From: an uncultured Prevotellaceae bacterium
Lineage (GTDB): Bacteria; Bacteroidota; Bacteroidia; Bacteroidales; Bacteroidaceae
Assembly: GCA_902801375.1 (NCBI GenBank)
Contig: CADCIB010000030.1
Location: forward strand, 1 to 33,889
DNA: 33,889 nucleotides
Reading direction: 5' to 3'
Shown: positions 14,985 to 24,268 of the stretch, one piece after another
How positions within the stretch are numbered: the stretch's first letter is position 1
Layout: each line of letters begins with the position of its first letter
The notes under the pieces: generated by a model
Database searches by the model: none
Seen by the model: the letters and a program-made list of their open reading frames with translations, nothing else
Told to the model about the DNA's origin: nothing
Made by a program: the position numbers and the translations under genes

Positions 14985-16646
14985 TTAGTCGTCAACACTG
15001 TTACTGCCGTAATCGTTTCTCATCTGCGTCACCTGCTCCACCGTGGGATGCAGGGGCGCCTTGGCCAGCGCGCGGATGGCGTTAAACTCCTCTAAGCCGA
15101 GGAAGAACTGGACGCCGGTGCCCACATGGTCGAACTGCAAGTGTCCGCTGGCATGCAACTTGATCACCCATTCGCCGATGGTATTACCGGCTCGTTCGCG
15201 GTTCACCTCGGGCACCACCGTGTCCTTGAAGCTGTGGTACATAAAGATGGGGTGCTGCGGTTGCCATCCCTTGGTCATATTGTTGCTTTCCAAAGCAAAG
15301 TGCAAGTCTTCCATCACCCCGCGCTTAATGGGCAGCGGAATGCCGATGCTCGTAGTGTAGGTGACCTGGTTCATGTTGTAGAGCGTTTCGAAATACGCCA
15401 GTGCTTCTTCTCGCAACATCTTCGAGAGCGAGGAGGTGCCGTCGCTGTTGAGCACGTCATGATAGTAGTCCGAGGTGGGCATCCCCTCGAACACGTATTC
15501 TATCTGGTCAGCTTCCTTCCCGAACAAATACTGCATTCTCCATTGCCAGGTGATGTCGTCCGTGGTCAAATTCTTGTCTGTAAGCCAGTCCAGGATGCCC
15601 GTCTCAAGGAATTTCGGCTTGATGTATTCGCTCACCTGATGGTCCAGCATATAGGGATTGCTGTCGCACATGCCCTTCAGAATGAGCGGCATCACCACAG
15701 GCATGCTCAGGTTCTTTCCCTCCTTATGCTGTTTCACATAATACATCAGCGTGGCCATCATGTCGTAAGGGCCGTCGCCACACACCGAGCCTGCCAGATG
15801 CAGCTCGTCCGTCAGTCCGTTCTGCTCGATGAAGCGTTGCGTAGCCAACGCCACCGAACCGCCCTGAGAGTAACCCACGCAAATGCTGCGCCAGTTGCTG
15901 CGGAACGAGTGGCGCACCTTGTCCACCCTGCTGCTCGTCTTGTAGAGGCTGATGCCGTAGCGTGTCGCATCCACCACTTGGCGGGCCGTGAGCTCCTGAT
16001 AAAGATAGGGATGCGCATGGTTGCGTGTCACGCCATAGCCCTCATAGTCGGGCAGAATCACCAGGTTGTAGTAAGGCATATCGCTCTGCTCAGAATGAAA
16101 CACCAGTCCGCTGCCCGCATGGTTCATCAGCATGCTCACGTCCGAATCGGAACTGCCCTCATCAATGTATCTTGACGGACACTCAGCGTTGCTGGTGATG
16201 GTCACGTGACAGCCGATGATGACGTTGTTGACGTGCTTGCAATCCTCGTCGGGCATGCATGCCATAGCCGAGAGAATGACATCCTCACCATCGGCGTTCA
16301 CCGACGGGTAGTTGTAGGTAAAATACCACATGTCGAGCCACCAGTCTGTATCCTTGTCAAGGAAATCCGAGCCATGTGGAACTTGTCGGCGTGCCATGCG
16401 TTTCTGGGCTGTGCCCGTTTCTGTGTCCCGCTCCACTTTCTTCACTCTAATTATCGTATCCACCTGTTGCGTTTGTGGGTCAACCACCACTTCCTTTCCC
16501 ATGGTCATAGTCAGGTGACCCATCTTCGTGATGGTTGCGTTATTGGAGTCAACCGTATCCGGCACGTTGCCGAAATCAGTCTGTGCCCAAACTCCTTGCA
16601 CGACTGTGAAAAGGAGGACAATAATCAACGTCAAATATTTTTTCAT
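14985..16646 (-). CDS. Secreted alpha/beta hydrolase (lipase/esterase-like)
   Basis: A 553-residue exported hydrolase. The signal peptide is MKKYLTLIIVLLFTVVQGVWAQ. The nucleophile elbow is GYSQGG with S260. Likely acid and base are D475 (HSFKDTVVP) and H507 or H502 (ASGHLQFDHVG). The elbow and the helix after it (GGSVALATQRFIEQ) resemble secretory lipase or prolyl-oligopeptidase-like esterases, but no specific substrate can be given. I chose the ATG at 16646 because it starts the signal peptide; the longer frame from 16712 adds 22 residues that precede it oddly. It is first in a minus-strand unit with the LRR/GLUG protein and the small peptide, so it may act on a surface-bound polymer or ester. 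Confidence 0.85.
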   Translation of the reverse strand: MKKYLTLIIVLLFTVVQGVWAQTDFGNVPDTVDSNNATITKMGHLTMTMGKEVVVDPQTQQVDTIIRVKKVERDTETGTAQKRMARRQVPHGSDFLDKDTDWWLDMWYFTYNYPSVNADGEDVILSAMACMPDEDCKHVNNVIIGCHVTITSNAECPSRYIDEGSSDSDVSMLMNHAGSGLVFHSEQSDMPYYNLVILPDYEGYGVTRNHAHPYLYQELTARQVVDATRYGISLYKTSSRVDKVRHSFRSNWRSICVGYSQGGSVALATQRFIEQNGLTDELHLAGSVCGDGPYDMMATLMYYVKQHKEGKNLSMPVVMPLILKGMCDSNPYMLDHQVSEYIKPKFLETGILDWLTDKNLTTDDITWQWRMQYLFGKEADQIEYVFEGMPTSDYYHDVLNSDGTSSLSKMLREEALAYFETLYNMNQVTYTTSIGIPLPIKRGVMEDLHFALESNNMTKGWQPQHPIFMYHSFKDTVVPEVNRERAGNTIGEWVIKLHASGHLQFDHVGTGVQFFLGLEEFNAIRALAKAPLHPTVEQVTQMRNDYGSNSVDD

Positions 16647-16672
16647 AATGATTTGTTTTTGCGTAATATTTA

Positions 16673-16705
16673 CAAAGATACATGTTATCTGTGAAATACA
16701 ACAAC
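16673..16705 (-). promoter_or_regulatory. Promoter of the secreted hydrolase unit
   Basis: Read on the minus strand: TATCTTTG (16680-16673) with GTTG in the -33 position (16705-16702) and a 21-nt spacer. The leader before the ATG at 16646 is about 20 nt. Confidence 0.45.
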
Positions 16706-16923
16706 TTTGCATCTGTTTTTATGCATTTTTAAGTCAACCGACATTTATGTTGAATCAATTGTTGTTCTTTTAGCATTAAGAGGTGAGAGCTAAGATTTTA
16801 GGTATTTCGAAAACCTGCTAGAGAGTATTTAATTATTGAATCAATTTGCCTGGGGATTTTGTATTTTAAGTCAGTAGTATCTATTCGTATACCCATTGAT
16901 ATTTATTCTCCCGCTCATAGATA

Positions 16924-17036
16924 ATCTCCGACAGTCCCGCAGATATTCTTTGACGCGCTCGCAGATGATTCAAGAGACTCTGTCAGGCTATCTCCGACAG
17001 TCCCGCAGGCTATCTCCGACAGTCCCGCAGGCTATC
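16924..17036 (+). repeat. 22-nt repeat, copy set 2
   Basis: ATCTCCGACAGTCCCGCAG occurs at 16924-16942, 16990-17008 and 17012-17030, the last two in tandem with a 22-nt period, followed by a broken fourth ATCTC at 17034. Between them is GACGCGCTCGCAGATGATT, which resembles the set at 559-626. The rest of the 16.71-17.17 kb gap is AT-rich with no gene; a -7 match TAATTTTG for recJ lies at 17142-17149 without a clear -33 box. Confidence 0.8.
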
Positions 17037-17177
17037 TCTCCATGCATCAATTTTCCTTCATTACCTCAAGTGAGTAGCGTTAATAATCATTGTTTTCTGC
17101 TAAAAATAGTAGAAAAGCGTATAAGCTATCATTTTTTTTCGTAATTTTGGGGGCAGAAAGAACAAATAACAATATAA

Positions 17178-18908
17178 ATGCACTTCAAATGGAATTACAA
17201 AGCACCTACACCAGAAGAATCGAAAGCAGCTGAAGCCTTGGGCGCCAAGATGGGCATAAACCCCATTTTAGCGCAAATCCTGATACGTCGTGGCATCTCC
17301 ACTGAGCCAGCCGCCAAGCGTTTCTTCCGCCCGCAATTGGGCGATCTCATCAACCCGTTCCTGATGAAGGATATGGACGTGGCCGTAGACAGGCTGAATG
17401 ATGCGATGGGACGCAAGGAGCGTATTATGATTTATGGCGACTACGACGTTGACGGATGCTCTGCCGTAGCATTGGTGTACAAGTTTCTGCAACAGTTCTA
17501 TTCCAATGTGGATTATTACATCCCCGACCGCTATGAAGAGGGTTATGGGGTGAGCAAAAAAGGAATAGACCACGCTCTGGAAACAGGTGTGAAACTGATT
17601 ATCATTCTCGATTGCGGTATCAAGGCAATCGACGAGATTGCTTACGCCAAAAGCGTAGGCATTGACTTTATTATCTGCGACCATCACGTGCCCGACGAGG
17701 TGCTGCCGCCGGCTGTGGCCATCCTGAACCCAAAACGCGTAGACGACACCTACCCCTTCAAGCACCTGTGCGGCTGCGGGGTGGGCTTCAAGTTCATGCA
17801 GGCCTTTGCCAAGAACAACGGCATCCCGTTCTCGCACTTGATTCCCCTACTCGACTTTGTGGCGGTGAGCATTGCTGCCGACATCGTGCCTGTGATCGAC
17901 GAGAACCGCATCCTGGCGTTCCACGGATTGAAACAGCTGAACCAGAACCCCAGTGTGGGACTGAAGGCCATCATCGAAATCTGCGGACTGAACGGACGCG
18001 ACATCTCCATGAGCGACATCGTGTTTAAGATTGGTCCGCGCATCAATGCCTCCGGACGCGTAGAGAACGGTATGGAAACCGTCGACCTGCTCATCGAGCG
18101 CGACCAAGAAACAGCTTTGCGCAAAGCGAAACACATCAACGAGTACAACGAGCAGCGCAAGGACATCGACAAGCAGATGACTGAAGAGGCCAACCAGATT
18201 GTGGAGCGCATCGAGAGTCAGAAACGCCATAAGTCCATTGTCCTCTACGACGAGAACTGGAAGAAAGGCGTGGTGGGCATTGTGGCCTCGCGACTGACGG
18301 AAATCTACTTCCGGCCAACCGTCGTGCTGACGCGCATGGGCGACCTGGCAACAGGTTCGGCCCGTAGTGTCATCGGCTTCGATGTGTATGCTGCCATCAA
18401 GAGCTGTCGCGACTTGTTGGTGAACTTCGGCGGCCACACCTACGCTGCCGGCCTGACGCTGAAATGGGCCGATGTGCCTGAGTTCCGCAACCGCTTCCAG
18501 AAATACGTCGAGGAACACATACAGCCTGAACAGACGGAAGCGCTGCTCAACATCGACGCCGTGATAGACTTCAAGGACATCAACCGCAAGCTCCACAACG
18601 ACCTGAAGCGATTCGGCCCCTTCGGACAGGACAACCCCAAACCGCTCTTCTGCACCACCGATGTCTACGACTTCGGCACGAGCAAAGTGGTGGGTCGCGA
18701 ACAGGAGCACATCAAACTGGAACTGGTTGACTCGAAGTCGAACAATGTGATGAACGGCATCGCCTTCGGACAGAGCGCCAGTGCCCGCTACATCAAGAGC
18801 AAGCGTTCGTTCGACATCGCCTATACCATCGAAGACAACATCTTCAAGCACAATGATGTGCAGCTACAGATAGAGGACATCCGGCCCTCAGAGTTGATTG
18901 ATAATTGA
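17178..18908 (+). CDS. recJ: Single-stranded-DNA-specific exonuclease RecJ
   Basis: RecJ digests single-stranded DNA 5' to 3' and works in recombination, mismatch repair and base excision repair. The 576-residue protein has the DHH-family motifs IYGDYDVDG (85-93), LDCG (144-147) and CDHH (167-170), which bind two metal ions, and a DHHA1-type GGHTYAAGL near 420, followed by an OB-fold region (KDINRKLHNDLKRFGPFGQDNP onwards). The length is normal. The start ATG lies about 29 nt after a -7-like TAATTTTG. recQ follows on the same strand after a short gap, which fits the shared RecQ-RecJ end-processing role. Confidence 0.96.
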   Translation: MHFKWNYKAPTPEESKAAEALGAKMGINPILAQILIRRGISTEPAAKRFFRPQLGDLINPFLMKDMDVAVDRLNDAMGRKERIMIYGDYDVDGCSAVALVYKFLQQFYSNVDYYIPDRYEEGYGVSKKGIDHALETGVKLIIILDCGIKAIDEIAYAKSVGIDFIICDHHVPDEVLPPAVAILNPKRVDDTYPFKHLCGCGVGFKFMQAFAKNNGIPFSHLIPLLDFVAVSIAADIVPVIDENRILAFHGLKQLNQNPSVGLKAIIEICGLNGRDISMSDIVFKIGPRINASGRVENGMETVDLLIERDQETALRKAKHINEYNEQRKDIDKQMTEEANQIVERIESQKRHKSIVLYDENWKKGVVGIVASRLTEIYFRPTVVLTRMGDLATGSARSVIGFDVYAAIKSCRDLLVNFGGHTYAAGLTLKWADVPEFRNRFQKYVEEHIQPEQTEALLNIDAVIDFKDINRKLHNDLKRFGPFGQDNPKPLFCTTDVYDFGTSKVVGREQEHIKLELVDSKSNNVMNGIAFGQSASARYIKSKRSFDIAYTIEDNIFKHNDVQLQIEDIRPSELIDN

Positions 18909-18917
18909 TAGAAGACT

Positions 18918-18944
18918 GACAATTGCAATTGACAATTGATAACA
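18918..18944 (+). repeat. ACAATTG simple repeat between recJ and recQ
   Basis: TGACAATTG and close variants recur about every 7-8 nt in this short gap. This AT-rich filler is like that seen in several nuo spacers. Confidence 0.6.
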
Positions 18945-18964
18945 CCCATCCTGCCGACGGGCAG

Positions 18965-20884
18965 ATGTCGGTAGACCGTTTTCGCTATATCCTCAAGCAC
19001 TATTGGGGATATAGCGATTTCCGTGGTATCCAGCTTGATATCATCAAGAGCATCTGCGAGGGGCGCGACACACTGGGGCTGATGCCTACGGGTGGTGGCA
19101 AGTCTGTGACCTTCCAGGTGCCAGCACTTTGTAAAGACGGGGTGTGCATCGTCATCACCCCGCTCATTGCGCTCATGAAGGACCAGGTGGACAACCTCCG
19201 TAAGCGCTATATCCAGGCGGCTGCCGTCTATAGCGGAATGTCGCACGACGAAGTGTTGAAGACGCTTGAGAATTGCGTGAACGGCAACACGAAGATTCTC
19301 TATGTATCGCCTGAACGCCTCGGCTCGGAACTATTTCAGGCAAAACTGCGCCACATGCGGGTGAGTTTCATCACCGTCGACGAAGCCCACTGCATCAGCC
19401 AATGGGGATATGACTTCCGCCCATCGTACCTACAGATAGCCAACATTCGGAAAATCAAACCTCATGCGCCCATTCTCGCCCTGACGGCAACGGCTACGCC
19501 CGCCGTAGTCAAGGACATCCAGCTGCAGCTTGCTTTTCGCCAGGAAAATGTCTTCCGCATGAGTTTCGCGCGAAAGAACATCGCCTATATCGTCAGAATA
19601 ACCTACGACAAAGTGGAGCAGTTGCTCCACATCCTGCGTGCTGTAGAAGGGTGCGCCATCGTATATGTGCACAGCAGGAAGCGCACCAATGAACTGGTCA
19701 CCCTACTCCACAGCGAAAACATCACGGCACTGGCCTATCATGCCGGCCTCGATTCCACAGAACGCGACCTCCGACAGGAACAATGGCAACACGACGAAGC
19801 GCGCGTGATCGTGGCGACCAACGCCTTTGGCATGGGCATCGATAAGGCCAATGTGCGCCTTGTGATTCACTACGACTGCCCAGATTCACCTGAAGCCTAC
19901 TTCCAGGAAGCCGGCCGCGCAGGTCGCGATGGGGAGAAAGCCTATGCCGTGCTTCTTTGCGATAATAACGACGTGCATAAATTGCATCAGCGCATTGACA
20001 GCACATATCCGCCAAAAGAAGAAATCAGGCAGGTGTACGAACATCTCGCCTACTATTATCAGATAGGTGTGGGAAGTGGTGCCGATGCAGCCTTTGAGTT
20101 CGACATCGACAAATTCTGCCGCATCTATAAGCATTTCCCCGTTCGTGTGGAAGCCGCGCTCAACATTCTTACGCAAGCGGGCTACATCAACTACGAAGAA
20201 GAACGCGACAACAAGGCGCGTGTACATTTCATCATCGGCCGCGACGAACTCTACCGCCTGCACACTCAGACTGCGAAGGAAAACGCAGTCATCGATGCCA
20301 TGCTGAGGAACTACGGAGGACTCTTCACCGACTATTGTTTCATCAATGAAGGCTACATAGCCGAACAGGCTGGGTTGCAGACGCAGCAACAAGTGTACAT
20401 GATACTGAAAAACCTGAGCGAGAAACGGTTGCTGCGATTCATCCCACAGCGAAAGACGCCCTATATCACCTTTACGCGACGGCGCGAAGATGCTGAGCAT
20501 CTGGTTTTTCCGCCCAACGTCTACGAAGACCGTAAACGGGAATTCACTCATCGCATAGAAGAGATGATTCGTTTCTTCAGTACCGACGACATTTGCCGCC
20601 AACGCTATCTGCTCAATTATTTCGGCGAAGAAAGCGACCATGATTGCGATGTGTGCGATGTGTGTATTGCCCGTCGGCAGGATCGCCAACAGGAGACCTA
20701 TCGCCAAGCGGCCGAACAAGCTATCCTCGACCTACTCTCCGACCATAAGCCCCACCACATCACGGAACTGAAACAACTGAATGTCAGGTCGGAAATCCTC
20801 AAATCCGTGTTAGACCATCTACTTGCTGAAGAAATCCTAATGGCCGACGATAGCTACCTTACTTTATCGTTACCCAAAAAGTAA
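18965..20884 (+). CDS. recQ: RecQ-family ATP-dependent DNA helicase
   Basis: A 3' to 5' DNA helicase that unwinds ends for RecJ. The 639-residue protein has the Q motif region (YWGYSDFRGIQ), Walker A TGGGKS (42-47), DEAH at 139-142, SPERLG at 115-120, motif VI QEAGRAGRDG, and a zinc-binding part with C...DCDVCDVC near 550-565. It ends with a winged-helix-like segment and no HRDC domain, as in short RecQ proteins. I chose the ATG at 18965 because it starts a family-like MSVDRFRYILKHYWGY; the frame runs upstream to a TTG at 18923, inside ACAATTG simple repeats. The gap to recJ is 56 nt, so co-transcription is likely. Confidence 0.94.
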   Translation: MSVDRFRYILKHYWGYSDFRGIQLDIIKSICEGRDTLGLMPTGGGKSVTFQVPALCKDGVCIVITPLIALMKDQVDNLRKRYIQAAAVYSGMSHDEVLKTLENCVNGNTKILYVSPERLGSELFQAKLRHMRVSFITVDEAHCISQWGYDFRPSYLQIANIRKIKPHAPILALTATATPAVVKDIQLQLAFRQENVFRMSFARKNIAYIVRITYDKVEQLLHILRAVEGCAIVYVHSRKRTNELVTLLHSENITALAYHAGLDSTERDLRQEQWQHDEARVIVATNAFGMGIDKANVRLVIHYDCPDSPEAYFQEAGRAGRDGEKAYAVLLCDNNDVHKLHQRIDSTYPPKEEIRQVYEHLAYYYQIGVGSGADAAFEFDIDKFCRIYKHFPVRVEAALNILTQAGYINYEEERDNKARVHFIIGRDELYRLHTQTAKENAVIDAMLRNYGGLFTDYCFINEGYIAEQAGLQTQQQVYMILKNLSEKRLLRFIPQRKTPYITFTRRREDAEHLVFPPNVYEDRKREFTHRIEEMIRFFSTDDICRQRYLLNYFGEESDHDCDVCDVCIARRQDRQQETYRQAAEQAILDLLSDHKPHHITELKQLNVRSEILKSVLDHLLAEEILMADDSYLTLSLPKK

Positions 20885-20924
20885 TCACCTCCATTGTAGC
20901 CGCATTCTGCTTCAACGGAGGTGA
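20885..20924. terminator. Inverted repeat after recQ
   Basis: TCACCTCC (20885-20892) is an exact complement of GGAGGTGA (20917-20924) across a 24-nt loop, starting at the nucleotide after the recQ stop. It may end transcription from either convergent side. No U tract follows. Confidence 0.4.
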
Positions 20925-20985
20925 CTACGAGAAAACTGCCATCTGCCATCGGATGTCTACCTAAATAAGGTGTTACTTCGTTTTC

Positions 20986-22242
20986 CTATTTCAGAAGGAG
21001 AATCCATTGCGTAATGTCGGCAAGCATCTCAGGCGCAAGGGTTTCCTCTATCTGGCTGTATTCTGTGAGGAGTCCTGTAGTACAATGCTGGAAAAGGTGG
21101 TTCAGCCCAGGATACTCCTTGATAAGGTTTCGTTTCGATTTGCGCAACAACTGACGGATGGCAGGAAGATTCTGAGAGGAAATCACCTGGCAGTCGCGGT
21201 CGCCATTAAGAGCAAAAACAGGACAGCGTGTGCGTCGGATATCGGCAGAAGGGTCGTAGTCGATGAGCCACTGCAGATAGGGATTCTGTTGCACGGCCGT
21301 CTGCTGACGGTATTTGTCAACAGTCATGATGGGTAATTGCCCCATCAGCGCCAGCATGCGGTTGCTCTGCGCCGCCAGCAGGGTGTCGAGCTTCACGCCA
21401 GGTCCTGCCAACGAAACGATGAAGTCGGTTTTCCGCTGTGCCCCAAGCATGAATGCGATGGCGCCTCCTTCGCTATGTCCCAGGATGCCTACTTTGCCAA
21501 ACGCCTTTTTCGACCGCAGGAAATCAAGTCCGGCTGCAGCATCGCGCATAAAGTCGGCCGTAGTGGCATTCTTCATATCGCCTCCTACAGAAGCCGCTGT
21601 GGCGCGGTCGTCGTAGCGCAAGGTGGCAATGCCCTGTCTGGCCAAATAGTCGGCAATGAGGAGAAACGGCTTGTGCCCCATCAGTTCCTCATCGCGGTTT
21701 TGTTGTCCGCTGCCTGAAACGAGCAAGACAACCGTTGGTTTCCGTTTGTTGTCGGCACGGTAGTCTACAGGCCAGGTGAGTGTTCCTGCCAATGTGGCAC
21801 TGTCGCGCTCGTTTCTGAAAGTCACCTCTTCCGTCTGATATGGGAAGGGAGGCTTCGGCTCTTGTGGCCGTTTCACTTCGGGTACGCCTTTGGACAGCAC
21901 GAGGGGCAGCGAGAAGCCGTTCTGGCTGAACTTACCATCGAGTTTCCCATCAATCAGCCTTGCATGGTAAGAGGCTTTCAGCAAATCCCAACGCACGGCA
22001 ATGGAGTCATCGGAGAGATACTCTTTATAGGCACCAAGCCCGTTCGCCCCTTGGTCAGGACTATCGAGCGTCACAACCACATAGCCGTCGGCCTGCTCGA
22101 TATGTAGCACTAACCTCAGCGACACAAGACCTGCATTCAGTTTGCCCGACCAAGAGCCAACCAGGGCTGAGGTAGGCTGTACGACTGCCTGTCCTGTCAG
22201 CGTGCAGAGGACAAGCAGCATGAGCAACATCATCTTTTTCAT
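20986..22242 (-). CDS. Exported alpha/beta hydrolase
   Basis: A 418-residue protein with signal peptide MKKMMLLMLLVLCTLTGQA. Residues to about 130 form a beta-rich N-terminal part (GSWSGKLNAGLVSLRLVLHI), followed by an alpha/beta hydrolase from about 145 to the end. Counted from an in-frame ATG five codons earlier (22257), the nucleophile elbow is GHSEGG with S262, the acid is D353 or D355 in NGDRDCQV, and the base is H387 in PGLNHLFQ. The oxyanion-like SGSGQQNRDE lies near 181. The pattern is that of the periplasmic esterase/acyl-hydrolase family common in Bacteroidetes. Its substrate is unknown. AGGAAAGAG just upstream supports the start at 22242. It converges with recQ and is followed on the genome by the nuo terminator. 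Confidence 0.85.
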   Translation of the reverse strand: MKKMMLLMLLVLCTLTGQAVVQPTSALVGSWSGKLNAGLVSLRLVLHIEQADGYVVVTLDSPDQGANGLGAYKEYLSDDSIAVRWDLLKASYHARLIDGKLDGKFSQNGFSLPLVLSKGVPEVKRPQEPKPPFPYQTEEVTFRNERDSATLAGTLTWPVDYRADNKRKPTVVLLVSGSGQQNRDEELMGHKPFLLIADYLARQGIATLRYDDRATAASVGGDMKNATTADFMRDAAAGLDFLRSKKAFGKVGILGHSEGGAIAFMLGAQRKTDFIVSLAGPGVKLDTLLAAQSNRMLALMGQLPIMTVDKYRQQTAVQQNPYLQWLIDYDPSADIRRTRCPVFALNGDRDCQVISSQNLPAIRQLLRKSKRNLIKEYPGLNHLFQHCTTGLLTEYSQIEETLAPEMLADITQWILLLK

Positions 22243-22280
22243 CTCTTTCCTAATCATTCTGAAACTGTGTGATTAAAATG

Positions 22281-22317
22281 AAGGGAGGCGTACCAACTTA
22301 TGTAGTATGCCTCCCTT
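22281..22317. terminator. Terminator hairpin at the end of the nuo operon
   Basis: AAGGGAGGC (22281-22289) pairs with GCCTCCCTT (22309-22317), and the stem extends through GTAC/GTAT with one G-T pair, to about 13 bp with a short loop. It lies 29 nt past the nuoN stop (minus strand) and is followed there by ATTTTAAT, which makes it a good terminator. It is symmetric, so it may also shield the divergent hydrolase gene. Confidence 0.75.
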
Positions 22318-22345
22318 TCCGTTCATTTAAAACCATAAGGTCATT

Positions 22346-23785
22346 TTAAACGTTGGCGGCTGCAATCCAATCGTAGAAAAGGTTACAGATGCCAAACAGC
22401 GCCACACCAGCTGTACAGATGGCCAAGGCGAGCTTCGTGTTGAAGTCGCTCTTGAACGTGGGCAGCGGTGTGTCGTTTTTCTTGATATACATAGCTTTCA
22501 CGATGAGCAGGTAGTAGTACAAGGACACGACGGTGTTGATCAAAGCGATGAACACCACGAAGTAGGCCATGAACGAACCTTGCTCAGCGGCAGCCATGAA
22601 TACGAAGAACTTCGAGAACATGCCAGCGAACGGTGGGATGCCTGCCAACGAGAAGAGTGCCAGCGTCATGAGGAACGACAGCTTCGGGTTGGTGGCATAG
22701 AATCCGTTGTAGGCATCCATCTCAGTGGTTCCGCCATTCTTCTCCTCCACCACGCTGATGACGGTGAAGACAGCCAGGTTGGCAGCCACATAAACGAGCA
22801 CATAATAGCTCAGGGCAGCCACGCCCAACTGGCCATTGCCCATCACGGCCAGCATGATGTAGCCGGCTTGCGAAATGGAACTGAAGGCCATGAATCGCTT
22901 CAGCTCGCTCTGACGGATGGCAAAGAGGTTGGCCACGGTGATGGAGAGCACAATGACGATGGCAAGCATCATCTCCCACTGGTCGACCATTGCGAAGAAC
23001 ACCTTCATCAGGATGGCGCACAGCGTGAAGGCGGCAGCACCCTTCGACACCACGCTCAGATAAGCGGTGACGGTGGTGGGAGCGCCCTGGTAGCTGTCGG
23101 CAGTCCAGAAGTGGAAGGGCACCAGCGAAATCTTGAAGCCAAGACCACTGAAGAAGAACACAAGGCCCACGATGATGAGTGGCGTGTTGTTGTTCTCCTG
23201 CAACATGTAGCAGAACGGCTCGAAATAGAGTGTTCCGACGGCTCCATAGAGGAAGGAGATGCCATAGAGCATGATGCCGCTGGAGAAAGTGGCCATCAGC
23301 ACGAACTTGGCACCAGCCTCAGCCGAGTGGTGGCGATACTTGTCGAGAGCGACAAGGCAGGCCATCGGCACAGAAGCCATTTCCAGTCCGAGGAAGAACA
23401 TGAGGAAATGTCCAGCCGACATCATCATGTTCATACCCAGCAGCGTGGAAGCCACAAGCATATAGAACTCACCCTCCTTGAAAGCAGTGTCCTCGCGTGA
23501 CAGCCAGAGACGGCTCTGGATGACAACGATGAGCGTGCCACCAGCCAGGATGGCCTTCATCACGTTGACGGCAGGAGTCGTCACGTACATGTTTCCAAAG
23601 GCCGTTGTGGGTTCGTTGCAGAGCAGCGTCACCACCAGCTGAGCCAGGAAGAGAACGCACATCAGCGGGTTGAACCAGCTGCGGCGTGCATGTTTCGAAG
23701 ATGCGAAATCAGCAATGAATGCAATCACCAGGATGGCCACCAAAGTAGCTTCTGGTATCATATTTAAAAATTGCGAATATCCCAT
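22346..23785 (-). CDS. nuoN: Complex I subunit N
   Basis: Antiporter-like, proton-pumping membrane subunit of complex I. The 479 residues are nearly all hydrophobic, with about 14 helices. Recognisable parts are the glutamate in [17 protein letters not shown] (near 133), the lysine and [18 protein letters not shown] in the middle, and the later [20 protein letters not shown]. It is the last gene of the operon, but a foreign-looking S23 gene separates it from nuoM. Confidence 0.95.
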   Translation of the reverse strand: MGYSQFLNMIPEATLVAILVIAFIADFASSKHARRSWFNPLMCVLFLAQLVVTLLCNEPTTAFGNMYVTTPAVNVMKAILAGGTLIVVIQSRLWLSREDTAFKEGEFYMLVASTLLGMNMMMSAGHFLMFFLGLEMASVPMACLVALDKYRHHSAEAGAKFVLMATFSSGIMLYGISFLYGAVGTLYFEPFCYMLQENNNTPLIIVGLVFFFSGLGFKISLVPFHFWTADSYQGAPTTVTAYLSVVSKGAAAFTLCAILMKVFFAMVDQWEMMLAIVIVLSITVANLFAIRQSELKRFMAFSSISQAGYIMLAVMGNGQLGVAALSYYVLVYVAANLAVFTVISVVEEKNGGTTEMDAYNGFYATNPKLSFLMTLALFSLAGIPPFAGMFSKFFVFMAAAEQGSFMAYFVVFIALINTVVSLYYYLLIVKAMYIKKNDTPLPTFKSDFNTKLALAICTAGVALFGICNLFYDWIAAANV

Positions 23786-23834
23786 ATTGATAAAATTAAA
23801 AAATTATACATTAAAAAATTAAAGAATAAAGATA

Positions 23835-24200
23835 TTAGACTGAGCTTTTGAGTTTCTTGATAATCTTCACCAACGTTGCTGTTATCTGCTTAGCATCATC
23901 TTGTAGAGAGTTGAACTCAACTTCGTTGATAATCTCTGTTGCATACATTAGTTCCAACCAATACTGAGTTTCGTCAGCTTCCTTGAGAGCAATACTAAGC
24001 TTATTGATAAAATCGGATGTACTCTGGGCATGAATACTCTCACGGACATTTGCACCGATGCTCGTGCCGCTTCGAAGAATCTGCTTTGAAAGCACATAGA
24101 CTTTCTTTACCTCTGTTAAGTGGTTGTATAACTTCACAATTCTCACTGCGAAATTAAAAGTCAAGTCTTTAATGATATTATCACTGTTTTCAATAACCAT
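23835..24200 (-). CDS. S23 / four-helix-bundle protein inside the nuo operon
   Basis: A 121-residue protein of the four-helix bundle family (PF05635), first known from 23S rRNA intervening sequences and related to the Avd accessory protein of diversity-generating retroelements. The signature is VLSKQILRSGTSIGANVRESIHAQS near 56-80, followed by FINKLSIALKEADETQYWLELM. The gene is visibly AT-rich next to its GC-rich nuo neighbours and is flanked by AT-rich simple repeats (49 nt before nuoN, 67 nt after nuoM), which points to later insertion. No 23S rRNA or reverse transcriptase gene is in the window. The function is unknown; it is likely co-transcribed with nuo. Confidence 0.88.
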   Translation of the reverse strand: MVIENSDNIIKDLTFNFAVRIVKLYNHLTEVKKVYVLSKQILRSGTSIGANVRESIHAQSTSDFINKLSIALKEADETQYWLELMYATEIINEVEFNSLQDDAKQITATLVKIIKKLKSSV

Positions 24201-24228
24201 GACGTTATGCTGTATATCAATTATAGAT

Positions 24229-24268
24229 AATTCTCTGATTTTCTAATTCTTTAATTCTCTAATTCTTC
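24229..24268. repeat. 8-9-nt AT-rich simple repeat next to nuoM
   Basis: AATTCTCTG, ATTTTCT, AATTCTTT, AATTCTCT and AATTCTTC follow each other without gaps between the S23 start and the nuoM stop. Confidence 0.7.
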
